Counted from the first letter of the stretch, positions 37,084 through 46,001 are shown. The stretch is 64,000 nt of DNA from Rhodanobacter sp. L36 (GCF_009765755.1 NZ_LMUV01000004.1:62001-126000); one strand, 5' to 3'. Notes: generated by a model from the sequence alone, not told the origin. Translations and numbers: made by a program.

Positions 37084-37889
37084 CGACGACGGCTCCGCGG
37101 CGCGCGGCCGATATGTGCGGGCAAACGGATGTCCGCAGCGAGCGGCAGATGATCTGAAAACGCCTGCGGCAGCGTCCAGCGTTTTTCCACGTGGATCGCC
37201 GCCGAGGTAAGTATGTGATCCAGCGCCTTGCGCGGTTTCCAGCTCGGGAACGTCGGCGTTGATTGCGCTGGCGGCTGCAGGCTGCATTTGGAAAAAAGCT
37301 GGTGCATTTCCACGCTGTGCGGTTCCGTGTTGAGGTCGCCCATCAGCACCGCATGCGGAAAATCGTGCAGCAGTTCCGCGATGAAGCCGAGTTGTTTCGC
37401 GCGCGCCGGGGCGCTCAGCGACAGATGCGCCACCATCACCGCCAGCGCCTGGTCGCCTTCGCCGAATTGCGCCAGCAATGCACCGCGACCGGGGATGCGG
37501 CTGGGCAGCGGATAGTCCAGCACCGAATGTGGTTCGAACCGGCTGATCAGCCCGTTGGCCGAATGCGCCAGGCGCGCCATCGCGCGGTTTGGCTGATGGC
37601 TCCAGAACGGCATGCCGGCGGTTTCGGCGAGATAGCGGGTCTGATTGAGGAAGCCCGAACGCAGGCTGCCTGCATCGGCCTCCTGCAGACCGATCATGTC
37701 GAACTGCGGCAGCACTTCGGCGAGACGATCGAGGTTATCCATCTTGCTGCGGCCGGGCAGTACCGCATTGATGCTGCGCGTCACGTATTCGCTGTAACGC
37801 TGCACGCTGGCGCCGGCAAGGATGTTGCAGCTCAACAGGCGAAGGCGCCGTTCGGCAGGTGCAGCAGCGGGCGGTTCGGCAGAGGTCAT
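37080..37889 (-). CDS. Endonuclease/exonuclease/phosphatase (EEP) family protein
   Basis: 269 residues. EEP fold blocks: LRLLSCNILAG near the N-terminus, FDMIGLQEADAGS with the metal-binding Glu, LMGDLNTEPHS with Asp/Asn, and FSDHLPLAADIRLP with the catalytic Asp-His. There is no signal peptide, so it is probably cytoplasmic. Bacterial relatives range from phosphodiesterases acting on lipids to nucleases. The substrate cannot be read. Its final codons overlap the start of a small membrane protein (ATGA), suggesting the two act together, perhaps on a membrane lipid or envelope intermediate. Confidence 0.88.
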   Translation of the reverse strand: MTSAEPPAAAPAERRLRLLSCNILAGASVQRYSEYVTRSINAVLPGRSKMDNLDRLAEVLPQFDMIGLQEADAGSLRSGFLNQTRYLAETAGMPFWSHQPNRAMARLAHSANGLISRFEPHSVLDYPLPSRIPGRGALLAQFGEGDQALAVMVAHLSLSAPARAKQLGFIAELLHDFPHAVLMGDLNTEPHSVEMHQLFSKCSLQPPAQSTPTFPSWKPRKALDHILTSAAIHVEKRWTLPQAFSDHLPLAADIRLPAHIGRAPRSRRR

Positions 37890-38015
37890 CGCGACACGAT
37901 ACAGAGAAAGGGAGCACGAACCATCACGAAGATCGGATCACCGCGCGGTCACGCACGACGAGCATGAACCGCGCGATGTGAACGTCATGCAAGCCGTGCC
38001 GCAAACACGATGAAA

Positions 38016-38669
38016 TTACTTTCCAGCCAGCTCGCGTTTGGCGAGCCACTGGGTCACCGCCACGATCTCGTCAAGTGAGCTGACCGCCGCGACACGGTAT
38101 TTGCCGTCGACCACGATCGTGGGCGTGCCATCGACCTGCCACTTCTGCATGAGTTCGAGATCCTTCTTCAGCAGCGCGGTGGTTTCGTCCGACGTGGCGA
38201 TGCGCATGAACTCGTCACGATTGACGCCCTGCTTGGCGTAGAAATCGCCCAGTTCGTCCATCGTGTTGATCGGGTATTGCTCGCCAAACTTGGCCTGGAA
38301 CAATTGCAGATGCGTGCGCTCCACCACGCCCATTTTCTCGGCCGCGATGTAGGCACGCGCGAACGGCAGCCATTCGGCACTGAACGGCGCCGGCAACAAC
38401 TTGAACTGCACGCCCGGCGGCAACGATTTGCGCAGCTTTTCCGCATACGGCGCGAAATGCGCGCAGTGGATGCAGCCGTACGAAAACACCTCGACCACTT
38501 CGACCTTGCCGGTGCTGCTGTAACGCTGCGCCGGAGCGGGAAGCGTCACGTACTCGCTGCCCTCGGTGTAAGGAGCGGCGCTGTTGCTGGTCTGCGCCGT
38601 GCAGGCACTGGCCAGCATGAGGCCACCGATCAGTGTGAGGCTGTGCCAGCGGACGAATCGCTTGAACAT
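38016..38669 (-). CDS. DsbA-type thiol:disulfide oxidoreductase, CIHC active site
   Basis: 217 residues from ATG 38669 with GAGA upstream. Lipobox LASAC gives lipid-modified Cys23. The active site is in the thioredoxin fold at SYGCIHCAHF (Cys66, Cys69), and the cis-Pro loop is GTPTIVVDG. CIHC is unusual; E. coli DsbA has CPHC. Replacing Pro with Ile changes redox potential, and this could tune partner choice. It lies 65 bases downstream of a second DsbA-type gene on the same strand. Role: disulfide formation in exported proteins. It could also be a DsbL-like specialised oxidant. Confidence 0.9.
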   Translation of the reverse strand: MFKRFVRWHSLTLIGGLMLASACTAQTSNSAAPYTEGSEYVTLPAPAQRYSSTGKVEVVEVFSYGCIHCAHFAPYAEKLRKSLPPGVQFKLLPAPFSAEWLPFARAYIAAEKMGVVERTHLQLFQAKFGEQYPINTMDELGDFYAKQGVNRDEFMRIATSDETTALLKKDLELMQKWQVDGTPTIVVDGKYRVAAVSSLDEIVAVTQWLAKRELAGK

Positions 38670-38734
38670 GGAATTTCTCATGGCGTGAATGGATCGGCGA
38701 AAGGTGTTTAGCGTGCAGGCGAAATGGACGGCTA

Positions 38735-39616
38735 TTACTTGCCGGCCGCTTCTTTCGATGCCAGCCACTTCACGAGTTCGATCGACTGCGAAAGATCTTT
38801 GAACTTGAGCGGTTCGACGCGGTATTTGCCATCGATGATCAAGGTCGGCGTGCCTTGGACACCGTAGTCCTTCATTAAATCGTCGGCGCGCTTCATTTTC
38901 GTATTGATGGCGAACGAATTGGCGACCGCAGCGAATTCCTTCGGATCTACGCCGACCTTGGCGTAGACCTTTGCGATGTCGTCGATGGTGGGAAGCGCAT
39001 CTTTAGGCTTCAAACCGGAGCCATTGGAATTTTCGGAACTCAGCTCGCGCGTGTTCCACACCGCGTCATACATCGCATCGTTCCCCTTTTCGGCGACACC
39101 CAGCGCCTGCGCAGTGATATACGCGCGCTGCAATGTCACCCAGTTTTCCTGCGGCATGAAGGAAGCAGGCAGAAAAGCGACGACGACATTCGAAGGGAGC
39201 TCTTTGACCATCTCGTTCATGGTCGGGTGATAGGCATTGCAAGCTGGACAGCCATACGAAAAAGCTTCGATCACTTCGATTTTGTCCGTGCCAGTCAGCT
39301 TCGGCTGCGCGGGTTCGATCACGGTGTAATCCTTGCCTTCCACCCACTTGCCATTGTCAACAAAGGCCGGCAGCGCGGGCCCATTCGACGGCGAAGCATC
39401 GGTCGAAGCAGTCGTGGATGCGGCGGCGGGCGCGCTGGCTGCAGCTGCAGGCGCAGCAGTCGTTGTTGGCGCAGCAGGCGGTGCTTTCGTCAACGGCGTG
39501 GCTGCCGAGGTTGCCGCTGCGGGTGTCGGCGCCGGTGTCGCCGCGCTGTTGTTGTCATGGCTGCATGCGGCAAGCGCGAGCAGGGCGGCACACAGAATCG
39601 GCAGACGTTTGAACAT
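38735..39616 (-). CDS. DsbA-type thiol:disulfide oxidoreductase, CPAC active site
   Basis: 293 residues. Lipobox LALAAC gives Cys18. Residues 20-80 are a low-complexity Ala/Pro/Thr-rich linker that would tether the domain away from the membrane. The thioredoxin-fold motif is SYGCPACNAYHPTM (Cys123, Cys126) and the cis-Pro loop is GTPTLIIDGKYRV. The C-terminal half resembles the CIHC paralogue (LSQSIELVKWLASKEAAGK against a similar ending), so the two arose by tandem duplication. It lies downstream of a cytochrome c4 gene, with a terminator-like hairpin between them. Confidence 0.92.
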   Translation of the reverse strand: MFKRLPILCAALLALAACSHDNNSAATPAPTPAAATSAATPLTKAPPAAPTTTAAPAAAASAPAAASTTASTDASPSNGPALPAFVDNGKWVEGKDYTVIEPAQPKLTGTDKIEVIEAFSYGCPACNAYHPTMNEMVKELPSNVVVAFLPASFMPQENWVTLQRAYITAQALGVAEKGNDAMYDAVWNTRELSSENSNGSGLKPKDALPTIDDIAKVYAKVGVDPKEFAAVANSFAINTKMKRADDLMKDYGVQGTPTLIIDGKYRVEPLKFKDLSQSIELVKWLASKEAAGK

Positions 39617-39641
39617 GGCGGAACCTCGAACGGGTAAACGC

Positions 39642-39674
39642 TAAAACCGAAGGCGCCGACACAAGGTCGGCGCC
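39642..39674 (-). terminator. Candidate terminator between cytochrome c4 and dsbA genes
   Basis: On the minus strand GGCGCCGAC and GTCGGCGCC form a perfect 9-bp stem with a five-base loop (39652-39674), followed by TTCGGTTTTA. The T tract is interrupted, so read-through into the dsbA genes is likely. Confidence 0.5.
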
Positions 39675-39681
39675 GGAGATA

Positions 39682-40461
39682 TCAGGGAGTGGCTGCCGCG
39701 GGCTGGGTGGCGCTGTGCAGGCCTTCGACGTAGCTGGCCAGTGCGGCGATGTCGCCCGGCTCCAACTTCTTCGCGATCGACGGCATGATCTGCGAATGCG
39801 GGTCGTCGCCCCAGCTGGTGCCGTCATGCCAGGCTTTCAATGTGGCCTGGATGTACTGGGCGTGCTGGCTGGTGAGCTCCGGATACATCGCGCCCGGGTT
39901 GCCGCGGCCGTTGATGCTGTGGCAAGCCATGCATGCAGGAATGCCGCGCGCGGTATCGCCTTGGCGGAACAACTTCTGACCTTGTTCGACCAGCGCCTGA
40001 TCGGCCACGCCCGGAAGCGCGGTCTGGCTGGCGAAGTACGCGCCGATGTCATGCATGTCCTGCTCGGAGAGCGGCGTGGCCATGCCCATCATGATCGGGT
40101 TCTGCCGCTGGCCCGATTTGAAATTCGCCAGCTGGCGCGCGATGTACTGCTCGCTTTGTCCGGCCAGCTTCGGGTACTGCGCGTCGCTAGAGTTGCCATC
40201 CATGCCGTGACACGCGCCGCATGCGGCCGCCTTGCCTTGACCGGCAGTGGCGTCGCCGGGTTTGGCCGGTGCACCGGGGGTTGGCGCAGCAGTCGCAACC
40301 GCGGGTGCAGCGGGCACTGCTTTCGAGCTCGATGCAGCCGCGGGCGCTGCGGATTTCGGCGGCGTCCCCTGAGCCATCAGCGCACTGGCGGAAAGCGCGA
40401 ATGCGAGCGCCATGGCAGACCTCAGAACAGCGGGCCGAAAACCAGCGGACCGAAAACTCAT
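39682..40461 (-). CDS. Cytochrome c4-type diheme cytochrome
   Basis: 259 residues from ATG 40461. It has a signal peptide ending SALMAQG, a Pro/Ala-rich linker, and two class I heme domains with CGACH (81-85) and CMACH (177-181). Axial Met ligands are expected in the MMGMATPLSEQDM and IMPSIAKKL regions. Role: periplasmic electron carrier to a terminal oxidase or denitrification enzyme. It is divergent from engB and is followed by the two DsbA-type genes, an arrangement often seen in Lysobacterales. Confidence 0.93.
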   Translation of the reverse strand: MSFRSAGFRPAVLRSAMALAFALSASALMAQGTPPKSAAPAAASSSKAVPAAPAVATAAPTPGAPAKPGDATAGQGKAAACGACHGMDGNSSDAQYPKLAGQSEQYIARQLANFKSGQRQNPIMMGMATPLSEQDMHDIGAYFASQTALPGVADQALVEQGQKLFRQGDTARGIPACMACHSINGRGNPGAMYPELTSQHAQYIQATLKAWHDGTSWGDDPHSQIMPSIAKKLEPGDIAALASYVEGLHSATQPAAATP

Positions 40462-40577
40462 ACACTTGACTCCCGAAAGACGTGCGAACAAAGCCGTGGA
40501 TTGCAGCCAGCAGGCCTGCAGCAGGCAGAAACCGCAGAATTATCCCCGTGCCACCATAGCTTGGTCAAACCATTCCC

Positions 40578-41237
40578 ATGCCCAATCCCCTGCAAGGCGC
40601 GCAGTTCGTACTGGCTGCGCATCGCATCAGCCAGCTTCCTGCCGACCAGGGCGCGGAGGTCGCGTTCGCCGGTCGCTCCAATGCCGGCAAGTCCAGCGCG
40701 TTGAATGCGCTCACCAATCACAAGGGCCTGGCGCGCACTTCCAAGACGCCCGGACGCACGCAGCAGATGGTGGCTTTCAGCCTGCCGCCGCCGCAGCAGA
40801 TCGACGGCCAGCCGCCCGCCGATGTGCGGCTGATCGACTTGCCGGGCTATGGCTACGCGAAAGTGCCGCTGGAAATGCGCGAGCACTGGAAGCTGGAAAT
40901 CGATGCATATCTGCATCAGCGACGAAGCCTGCGCGGTCTCGTGCTGATCGTCGATATCCGACATCCGCTGAAAGAATTCGATCGCCTGATGCTGGAGTTC
41001 TGCTTCGCCACGCAGTTGCCTTGCCACTTGTTGCTGACCAAGGCCGACAAGCTCTCGCGCAACCAGGCCACGCAGGCACTCGCCGTTTTACGCAAGCAGT
41101 TCGCCGCCGAAAGCCTGCACGCCACGGCGCAGGTATTTTCGTCGTCGGCGGGGACGGGCGTGGACGAGGCGCGTGAGGCAGTGATGACGCTGCTGAGGCA
41201 ACCGAGGGATGGGGCCCATCAGGAACGCGAGCGCTGA
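40578..41237 (+). CDS. engB: Ribosome biogenesis GTPase EngB (YihA/YsxC)
   Basis: 219 residues. P-loop GRSNAGKS at 32-39; switch region TPGRTQQMVAF; G3 motif DLPGYGYAKVP; G4 motif LLLTKADKLSRNQ; G5 motif FSSSAGTGVDEA. Length and motif order match EngB, a GTPase needed for 50S subunit assembly. It is divergent from the cytochrome c4 gene by about 115 bases. No partner gene follows on this strand for 650 bases. Confidence 0.97.
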   Translation: MPNPLQGAQFVLAAHRISQLPADQGAEVAFAGRSNAGKSSALNALTNHKGLARTSKTPGRTQQMVAFSLPPPQQIDGQPPADVRLIDLPGYGYAKVPLEMREHWKLEIDAYLHQRRSLRGLVLIVDIRHPLKEFDRLMLEFCFATQLPCHLLLTKADKLSRNQATQALAVLRKQFAAESLHATAQVFSSSAGTGVDEAREAVMTLLRQPRDGAHQERER

Positions 41238-41337
41238 GGCTTCACTGGACTGTCGTTGGGCAGTGTCGATGGCTTCGCCGGAATAACGAGAGTGGAGAGT
41301 CGCGCGAGCGTTCCATCAGAACAGCCTCGGGCGCCAG

Positions 41338-41829
41338 TCACCCGCGCACCGACTCCATAAAAACCGCGCAAAGCTTCTCCATCCCCTCACGATCCTCATC
41401 GTCGAATCGGTCGATCACCGGGCTATCCACGTCCCACACACCCAGCAACGTGCCGCCGGCTTTCACCAGCGGCACCACGACTTCTGATTGAGAAGCGGCG
41501 TCGCAGGCGATGTGGCCTTCGAAGGCGTTCACGTCACGCACGAGTTGCGTCTGGCGGGATTGCGCAGCCGTGCCGCAAACACCTCGTCCGAGTGCGATGC
41601 GGATGCATGCGGGCTTGCCCTGGAACGGGCCGACGACGAGTTCGGTGCCGTCGTACAGATAGAAGCCGGCCCAGTTCACGTCGGGCAGGCTGTGGTAGAT
41701 CAGCGCGCTGAAGTTCGCGGCGTTGGCGATCAGGCTCGACTCGCCGGCGAGCAGTCCACGCACCTGCTGCACGAGGTCGTCGTAGTGTTCGCGCTTGCTG
41801 GCGTAGGGCTGCGATTTCACTTCAAACAT
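41338..41829 (-). CDS. msrC: Free methionine-R-sulfoxide reductase (GAF domain)
   Basis: 163 residues, the length of the GAF-fold fRMsr enzyme. It has WAGFYLYDGTELVVGPFQGKPACIRI, GRGVCGTAA and FEGHIACDAASQSEVVVPL, giving the three Cys residues (75, 85 and 109) that form the catalytic and resolving set. Activity: reduces free methionine-(R)-sulfoxide using thioredoxin. The TMEM175-like gene is divergent only 58 bases away, so their promoters must overlap. It has no operon partner on its strand. Confidence 0.95.
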   Translation of the reverse strand: MFEVKSQPYASKREHYDDLVQQVRGLLAGESSLIANAANFSALIYHSLPDVNWAGFYLYDGTELVVGPFQGKPACIRIALGRGVCGTAAQSRQTQLVRDVNAFEGHIACDAASQSEVVVPLVKAGGTLLGVWDVDSPVIDRFDDEDREGMEKLCAVFMESVRG

Positions 41830-41887
41830 GCGACGGGTCCGGCGGCAAAGTCCGTATTATGCGCCGAGGGCCAATCGGGGTTGAAAC

Positions 41888-42571
41888 ATGAGTCTGATCG
41901 AGCGACGCGAAGGCATCGAAGCGGGACGACTGGATGCATTCGTTGATGGCGTGTTCGCATTCACGCTGACGTTGCTGGCGATCGGTGGCGACACGATTCC
42001 CGACGGCAGCGCGAAGCTTCTGCATTTGCTGCGCGACATTCCCGCGTCGGCGCTGTGCTTCGCGCAGATCGCGACCATGTGGCACGGCCATGTGCGCTGG
42101 CGCCATAGTTGCACGCGCAATACCAAACGCGGCCTGGTGTTTTCGCTGGTGCTGGTTTTTTTCGCGCTGATCTTTGTCTACCCGGTACACATGGTTTACG
42201 CGAGCATGTGCAATGCGCTCAGCGGCGGTTCGCTGTCGCCGGAATTCAGCATGACGACATCCACCGATGTGCGCGCAGTGTTCGCCACCTACGGCCTCGC
42301 TTACGCCTGCATGTCTGGCACGCTGGTGCTGTTGTTCCGACATGCGGCGCAGATCGCCAAAGCATCGGGGCAGGACGCGTTCAAGCCGCTGATCGAATCG
42401 GTGACGTGGAGTGTGCCGGCTGCGCTTGGTTTGCTCTCGGCGGTGGTCGCCATGATTCTTCCCGATAACACGCCGCCCTGGCTGTGGGCACTGCCGGGCT
42501 ACCTCTATTTCCTGATGATGTTGACCGGTCCGATCCTGAAAATTTTTCGCCGGCGTTACCAGCCTGCATGA
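41888..42571 (+). CDS. TMEM175/DUF1211-like membrane protein (potassium channel family)
   Basis: 227 residues with six membrane segments. The first contains RLDAFVDGVFAFTLTLLAI (residues 18-36), the family signature with the R-x3-F-x-DG-V-FA pattern that lines the ion path. Other segments include VFSLVLVFFALIFVYPVHMVY and AALGLLSAVVAMIL. Bacterial TMEM175 proteins are K+-selective or weakly selective channels. It overlaps bioD by four bases (ATGA), so the two are translationally coupled, although no functional link with biotin is known. Selectivity cannot be inferred. Confidence 0.88.
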   Translation: MSLIERREGIEAGRLDAFVDGVFAFTLTLLAIGGDTIPDGSAKLLHLLRDIPASALCFAQIATMWHGHVRWRHSCTRNTKRGLVFSLVLVFFALIFVYPVHMVYASMCNALSGGSLSPEFSMTTSTDVRAVFATYGLAYACMSGTLVLLFRHAAQIAKASGQDAFKPLIESVTWSVPAALGLLSAVVAMILPDNTPPWLWALPGYLYFLMMLTGPILKIFRRRYQPA

Positions 42572-43248
42572 CGCATTCCGCTGTTTTCATCGCCGGCACC
42601 GATACCGGCATCGGCAAGACGCATGCGTCATGCGCGCTGCTGCATGCACTGCGCGCCGCAGGTCATGAAAGCTGTGGCATGAAACCGGTCGCCAGCGGCT
42701 GCGCATCCACGGCGCAAGGTTTGCGCAATGACGACGCGCTGGCCTTGCAGGCGGCCAGCAGCGGTTCGCCTGCTTATGCGTCGATCAATCCGGTCGCGCT
42801 GCGCGATCCGTTGTCACCGCATCTTGCGGCGGTGCACGACGGCATCACGATTTCGCTATCGCCGATGCGCGCTGCATTCGATCAGCTTGCAGCAAAGTAC
42901 GAATGCGTCGTGGTCGAAGGCGTCGGCGGTTGGCGCGTGCCGTTGGCACCGCTGTTGTTCGCGTCGGATATTCCGATGCAGTGGCAACTGCCGGTGATCC
43001 TGGTGATCGGCGTGCGCCTGGGCTGCATAAACCATGCGTTGCTGACCGCGCGCGCGATCGAAGCCGATGGTTGTCGGCTGCTCGGCTGGATCGGCAATCG
43101 CATCGATCCGGCGATGGATGCGCAAGAAGAAAATCTCGCCACGCTGCGTGATTTGATTTCCGCGCCGTGCCTCGGCGTGCTGCCGCATGGCGGATTGCCG
43201 GAAGACGTTGCAATCCATTTGCGCGAAGCCATCGCCGCGTTGGACTGA
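42568..43248 (+). CDS. bioD: Dethiobiotin synthase BioD
   Basis: 226 residues from ATG 42568, overlapping the TMEM175-like stop codon; a longer in-frame start inside that gene is rejected. P-loop FIAGTDTGIGKT (10-18), then CGMKPVASGC with the Lys that binds carbamate, and VVVEGVGGWRVPL with the Glu-Gly pair. In place of NS in many BioD proteins it has LAPLLFASDIPMQWQLPVILV. The C-terminal LGWIGNRIDP and LISAPCLGVLPHG match BioD. Reaction: ATP-dependent ring closure of 7,8-diaminopelargonate with CO2 to dethiobiotin. Other bio genes are not in this window. Confidence 0.93.
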   Translation: MTHSAVFIAGTDTGIGKTHASCALLHALRAAGHESCGMKPVASGCASTAQGLRNDDALALQAASSGSPAYASINPVALRDPLSPHLAAVHDGITISLSPMRAAFDQLAAKYECVVVEGVGGWRVPLAPLLFASDIPMQWQLPVILVIGVRLGCINHALLTARAIEADGCRLLGWIGNRIDPAMDAQEENLATLRDLISAPCLGVLPHGGLPEDVAIHLREAIAALD

Positions 43249-43300
43249 ACTTCACATCGCCCGTGTTTTCATGGGCTCGTATTCCCCGTCGGAGCCGCTC

Positions 43301-43648
43301 ATGGCACGCAATCACTATTACCTCTCCATCGCCGATCTCGGTCGCGCACGCGGCGACGATCCGCGCTTTGCCTACGACGGCGCCGGACCGAACGATTTTG
43401 CGTCGGCGCTGCAACAGGCGCTGCGTGGCGATGAATTATTCCAGCGCTGGCGCGCAGCGCAGCCCGATCCGGACGCGGTGGATACGAGCCTGGCGGTCAC
43501 CGATGCGGATGCCGAAGTGCACGCAAAAGTCGCCGACCTGCACACCGAAGTCGACCTCGTCACCAGCCTGCCGATGAGCGTGGTGCGGCACCGGCTGTAC
43601 CTGTTGATCGGATCGGCATGGCAGTTGCGCGACATGCGCGCAGCCTGA
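43301..43648 (+). CDS. Hypothetical protein, small and soluble
   Basis: 115 residues from ATG 43301, which has GGAG eight bases upstream; an extension back into bioD is rejected. It begins MARNHYYLSIADLGRARGDDPRFAYDG. It has no signal peptide or membrane helix, and it is rich in Asp, Ala and Arg with a helical C-terminal half (VVRHRLYLLIGSAWQLRDM). I do not recognise a family. Such short proteins with this opening occur in Lysobacterales, but that is memory, not a search. It lies 53 bases after bioD and may be cotranscribed. Confidence 0.6.
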   Translation: MARNHYYLSIADLGRARGDDPRFAYDGAGPNDFASALQQALRGDELFQRWRAAQPDPDAVDTSLAVTDADAEVHAKVADLHTEVDLVTSLPMSVVRHRLYLLIGSAWQLRDMRAA

Positions 43649-43772
43649 TCGCGCTCGTCGCTCGTGCGATGAGTTGCGGGTCGATGGGTTTGGAAAGTCC
43701 CGCGGCTTGTCGGTACAGTCGGCCAGTTGTGACTTGCCTGTCGACCTCGAACCCACCCAAGGGGAAATACCG

Positions 43773-45968
43773 ATGCTTCGTCTTCGCGCGATCGTGATCG
43801 CCACCACGGCGGCCCTCGCCGCCTGTTCCCAGTCGCTGCAGAACACCGCCAATCCGCCTGCACCGGCTGCCTCGACGGCGGTAGCCAGCAGCGCCGCTCC
43901 GGCCGCCACCGCCATGACCAGCAACCCCTTCTTCGCCGCCAGTACCTTGCCATTCCAGGCGCCGCCGTTCGACAAGATCAAGGACGGCGATTACCAGCCG
44001 GCGATCGAGGAAGGCATGCGCCAGCACATGGCCGAGATCGAGAAGATCGCCGGCAACCAGGATGCGCCGACATTCGAGAACACCATCGTCGCGATGGAGA
44101 AATCCGGCGCGATGCTCAAGCGCGTACGCCAGTCCTTCGACACCGTGACCGGCGCCAACACCGACGACGCGCTGCAGAAAGTGCAGGAGGAAGAAGCGCC
44201 AAAGCTCGCTGCACATTCCGATGCGATCCACCTCGACGACAAGTTGTTCAAACGTGTCGAAGCCATCTACAACCAACGCGCCACGCTGAAGCTCGATCCG
44301 GAATCGGATCGACTGCTCGATGTGATCTATCAGGATTTCGTGCACGCTGGCGCGAAACTTTCCGAAGCGGACAAGACGAAACTCAAGGCGCTCAACGGCG
44401 AAGAATCCACGCTGACCACGCAGTTCACCAACAAGTTGCTGGCTGCGACCAAGGACGCTGCATTGGTGGTGGACGACAAGGCGAAGCTCGCCGGATTGTC
44501 CGATGCGGAAATCAACGATGCCGCGCAAGCCGCGAAAGATCGAAAGCTCGACGGCAAGTGGGTGTTGCCGTTGCAGAACACCACGCAACAGCCGCAGCTG
44601 CAGGACCTGACCGATCGCGCCACGCGCAAGGCCTTGTTCGATGCGTCGTGGGGTCGTTCGGAAACAGGTGACGCCAACGACACGCGCAAGATCATCGAGC
44701 GTATCGCGCAGATTCGCGCCGAGCAGGCGAAGCTGATCGGCTTCCCGAACTACGCTGCGTGGAAGCTCGACGACCAGATGGCCAAGACGCCGGAAACGGC
44801 GATCTCCTTCATGGAGAAACTCGTGCCCGCCGCCACCGCGCGGGCACAGGCAGAGTCGAAGGACATCCAGGCCGTCATCGACAAGCAGCATGGTGGTTTC
44901 AAGGTAGCGCCGTGGGACTGGAATTTCTATGCCGAGCAGGTGCGCAAGGCGAAATACGATCTCGACGAAAGCCAGATCAAGCCGTACTTCGAGCTGGACA
45001 ACGTGCTGCAGAACGGCGTGTTCTATGCCGCCAACCAGCTTTACGGAATCACCTTCAAGGAGCGCAAGGACATCCCGGTGTATCAGCCGGACGTGCGCGT
45101 GTTCGAAGTGTTCGACAAGGACGGCACCTCGATGGCGCTGTTCTATTGCGACTACTTCAAGCGCGACAACAAGGGCGGCGGCGCGTGGATGGACAACCTG
45201 GTCACGCAGTCCAAACTGCTCGGCCAGAAACCGGTGATCTACAACGTCGCCAATTTCAGCAAGCCATCGGCAGGGCAACCTGCGCTGCTGTCGTTCGACG
45301 ACGTGATCACCATGTTCCACGAATTCGGTCACGCGCTGCACGGCATGTTTGCCGACTCGCAATACCCGAGGTTGTCAGGCGCCAATACCGCGCGTGATTT
45401 CGTCGAGTTCCCCTCGCAGTTCAACGAACACTGGGCCACCGATCCGAAAGTGTTCGCGCACTACGCGAAGAACTACAAGACCGGCGAGCCGATGCCGCAA
45501 CCGCTGGTCGACAAGATGACCAAGGCCGGCAAGTTCAACTCCGGCTACAACATGACCGAGCTGGTATCGGCCGCGCTGCTCGACATGAACTGGCACTCGC
45601 TGGCGGCCGATGCGCCACTGCAGGATGCCGACACCTTCGAAGCCGCCGCGCTGAAGAAAGAAAAAATTGATCTCAGCTATGTGCCGCCACGTTATCGCTC
45701 CAGCTATTTCCAGCACATCTGGGGCAACGGTTACGCCGCCGGCTACTACGCCTACCTGTGGACGCAGATGCTCGCCGACGATGCCTTCGTCGGGTTCACA
45801 CAACACGGCGGCCTCACCCGCGAAAACGGTGACCGCTTCCGCGCGATGGTGCTCTCGCGCGGCAACACCGTGGAACTCGCCAAGCTCTACAAGGACTGGC
45901 GTGGGCAGGATCCGCAGATCGAACCGATGCTCGAAAACCGCGGATTGAAGGAAGCGCCGAAGAAGTAA
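43773..45968 (+). CDS. dcp: M3-family zinc metallopeptidase (Dcp-like), lipoprotein
   Basis: 731 residues from ATG 43773. Lipobox LAAC at the end of a short signal (MLRLRAIVIATTAALAAC), then a Pro/Ala-rich spacer. The zinc motif HEFGH is at 516-520 in TMFHEFGHALHG, with the third ligand Glu in the EFPSQFNEHW segment. The C-terminus is typical (GLTRENGDRFRAMVLSRGNTVELAKLYKDWRG). Known activity: release of C-terminal dipeptides from peptides. The lipoprotein signal places this version in the periplasm, unlike cytoplasmic E. coli Dcp or OpdA. A terminator follows. Confidence 0.94.
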   Translation: MLRLRAIVIATTAALAACSQSLQNTANPPAPAASTAVASSAAPAATAMTSNPFFAASTLPFQAPPFDKIKDGDYQPAIEEGMRQHMAEIEKIAGNQDAPTFENTIVAMEKSGAMLKRVRQSFDTVTGANTDDALQKVQEEEAPKLAAHSDAIHLDDKLFKRVEAIYNQRATLKLDPESDRLLDVIYQDFVHAGAKLSEADKTKLKALNGEESTLTTQFTNKLLAATKDAALVVDDKAKLAGLSDAEINDAAQAAKDRKLDGKWVLPLQNTTQQPQLQDLTDRATRKALFDASWGRSETGDANDTRKIIERIAQIRAEQAKLIGFPNYAAWKLDDQMAKTPETAISFMEKLVPAATARAQAESKDIQAVIDKQHGGFKVAPWDWNFYAEQVRKAKYDLDESQIKPYFELDNVLQNGVFYAANQLYGITFKERKDIPVYQPDVRVFEVFDKDGTSMALFYCDYFKRDNKGGGAWMDNLVTQSKLLGQKPVIYNVANFSKPSAGQPALLSFDDVITMFHEFGHALHGMFADSQYPRLSGANTARDFVEFPSQFNEHWATDPKVFAHYAKNYKTGEPMPQPLVDKMTKAGKFNSGYNMTELVSAALLDMNWHSLAADAPLQDADTFEAAALKKEKIDLSYVPPRYRSSYFQHIWGNGYAAGYYAYLWTQMLADDAFVGFTQHGGLTRENGDRFRAMVLSRGNTVELAKLYKDWRGQDPQIEPMLENRGLKEAPKK

Positions 45969-46001
45969 GTCGGCACTGGTCGACCGATCGGTCGTCGTTG
46001 C

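Noticed and set aside
38770-39560. Possible tandem DNA repeats in the Ala/Pro/Thr-rich linker of the DsbA lipoprotein
   Set aside because: The repetition is at the amino-acid level with variable codons and is typical of lipoprotein spacers.
43560-45362. A 600-residue open frame antisense to the M3 peptidase gene, and similar long antisense frames at 26796-28004, 49564-51603 and 58798-60405
   Set aside because: These lie wholly across well-supported genes, are rich in Arg/His/Ala as expected from reading high-GC codons backward, and show no domain motif or ribosome site.
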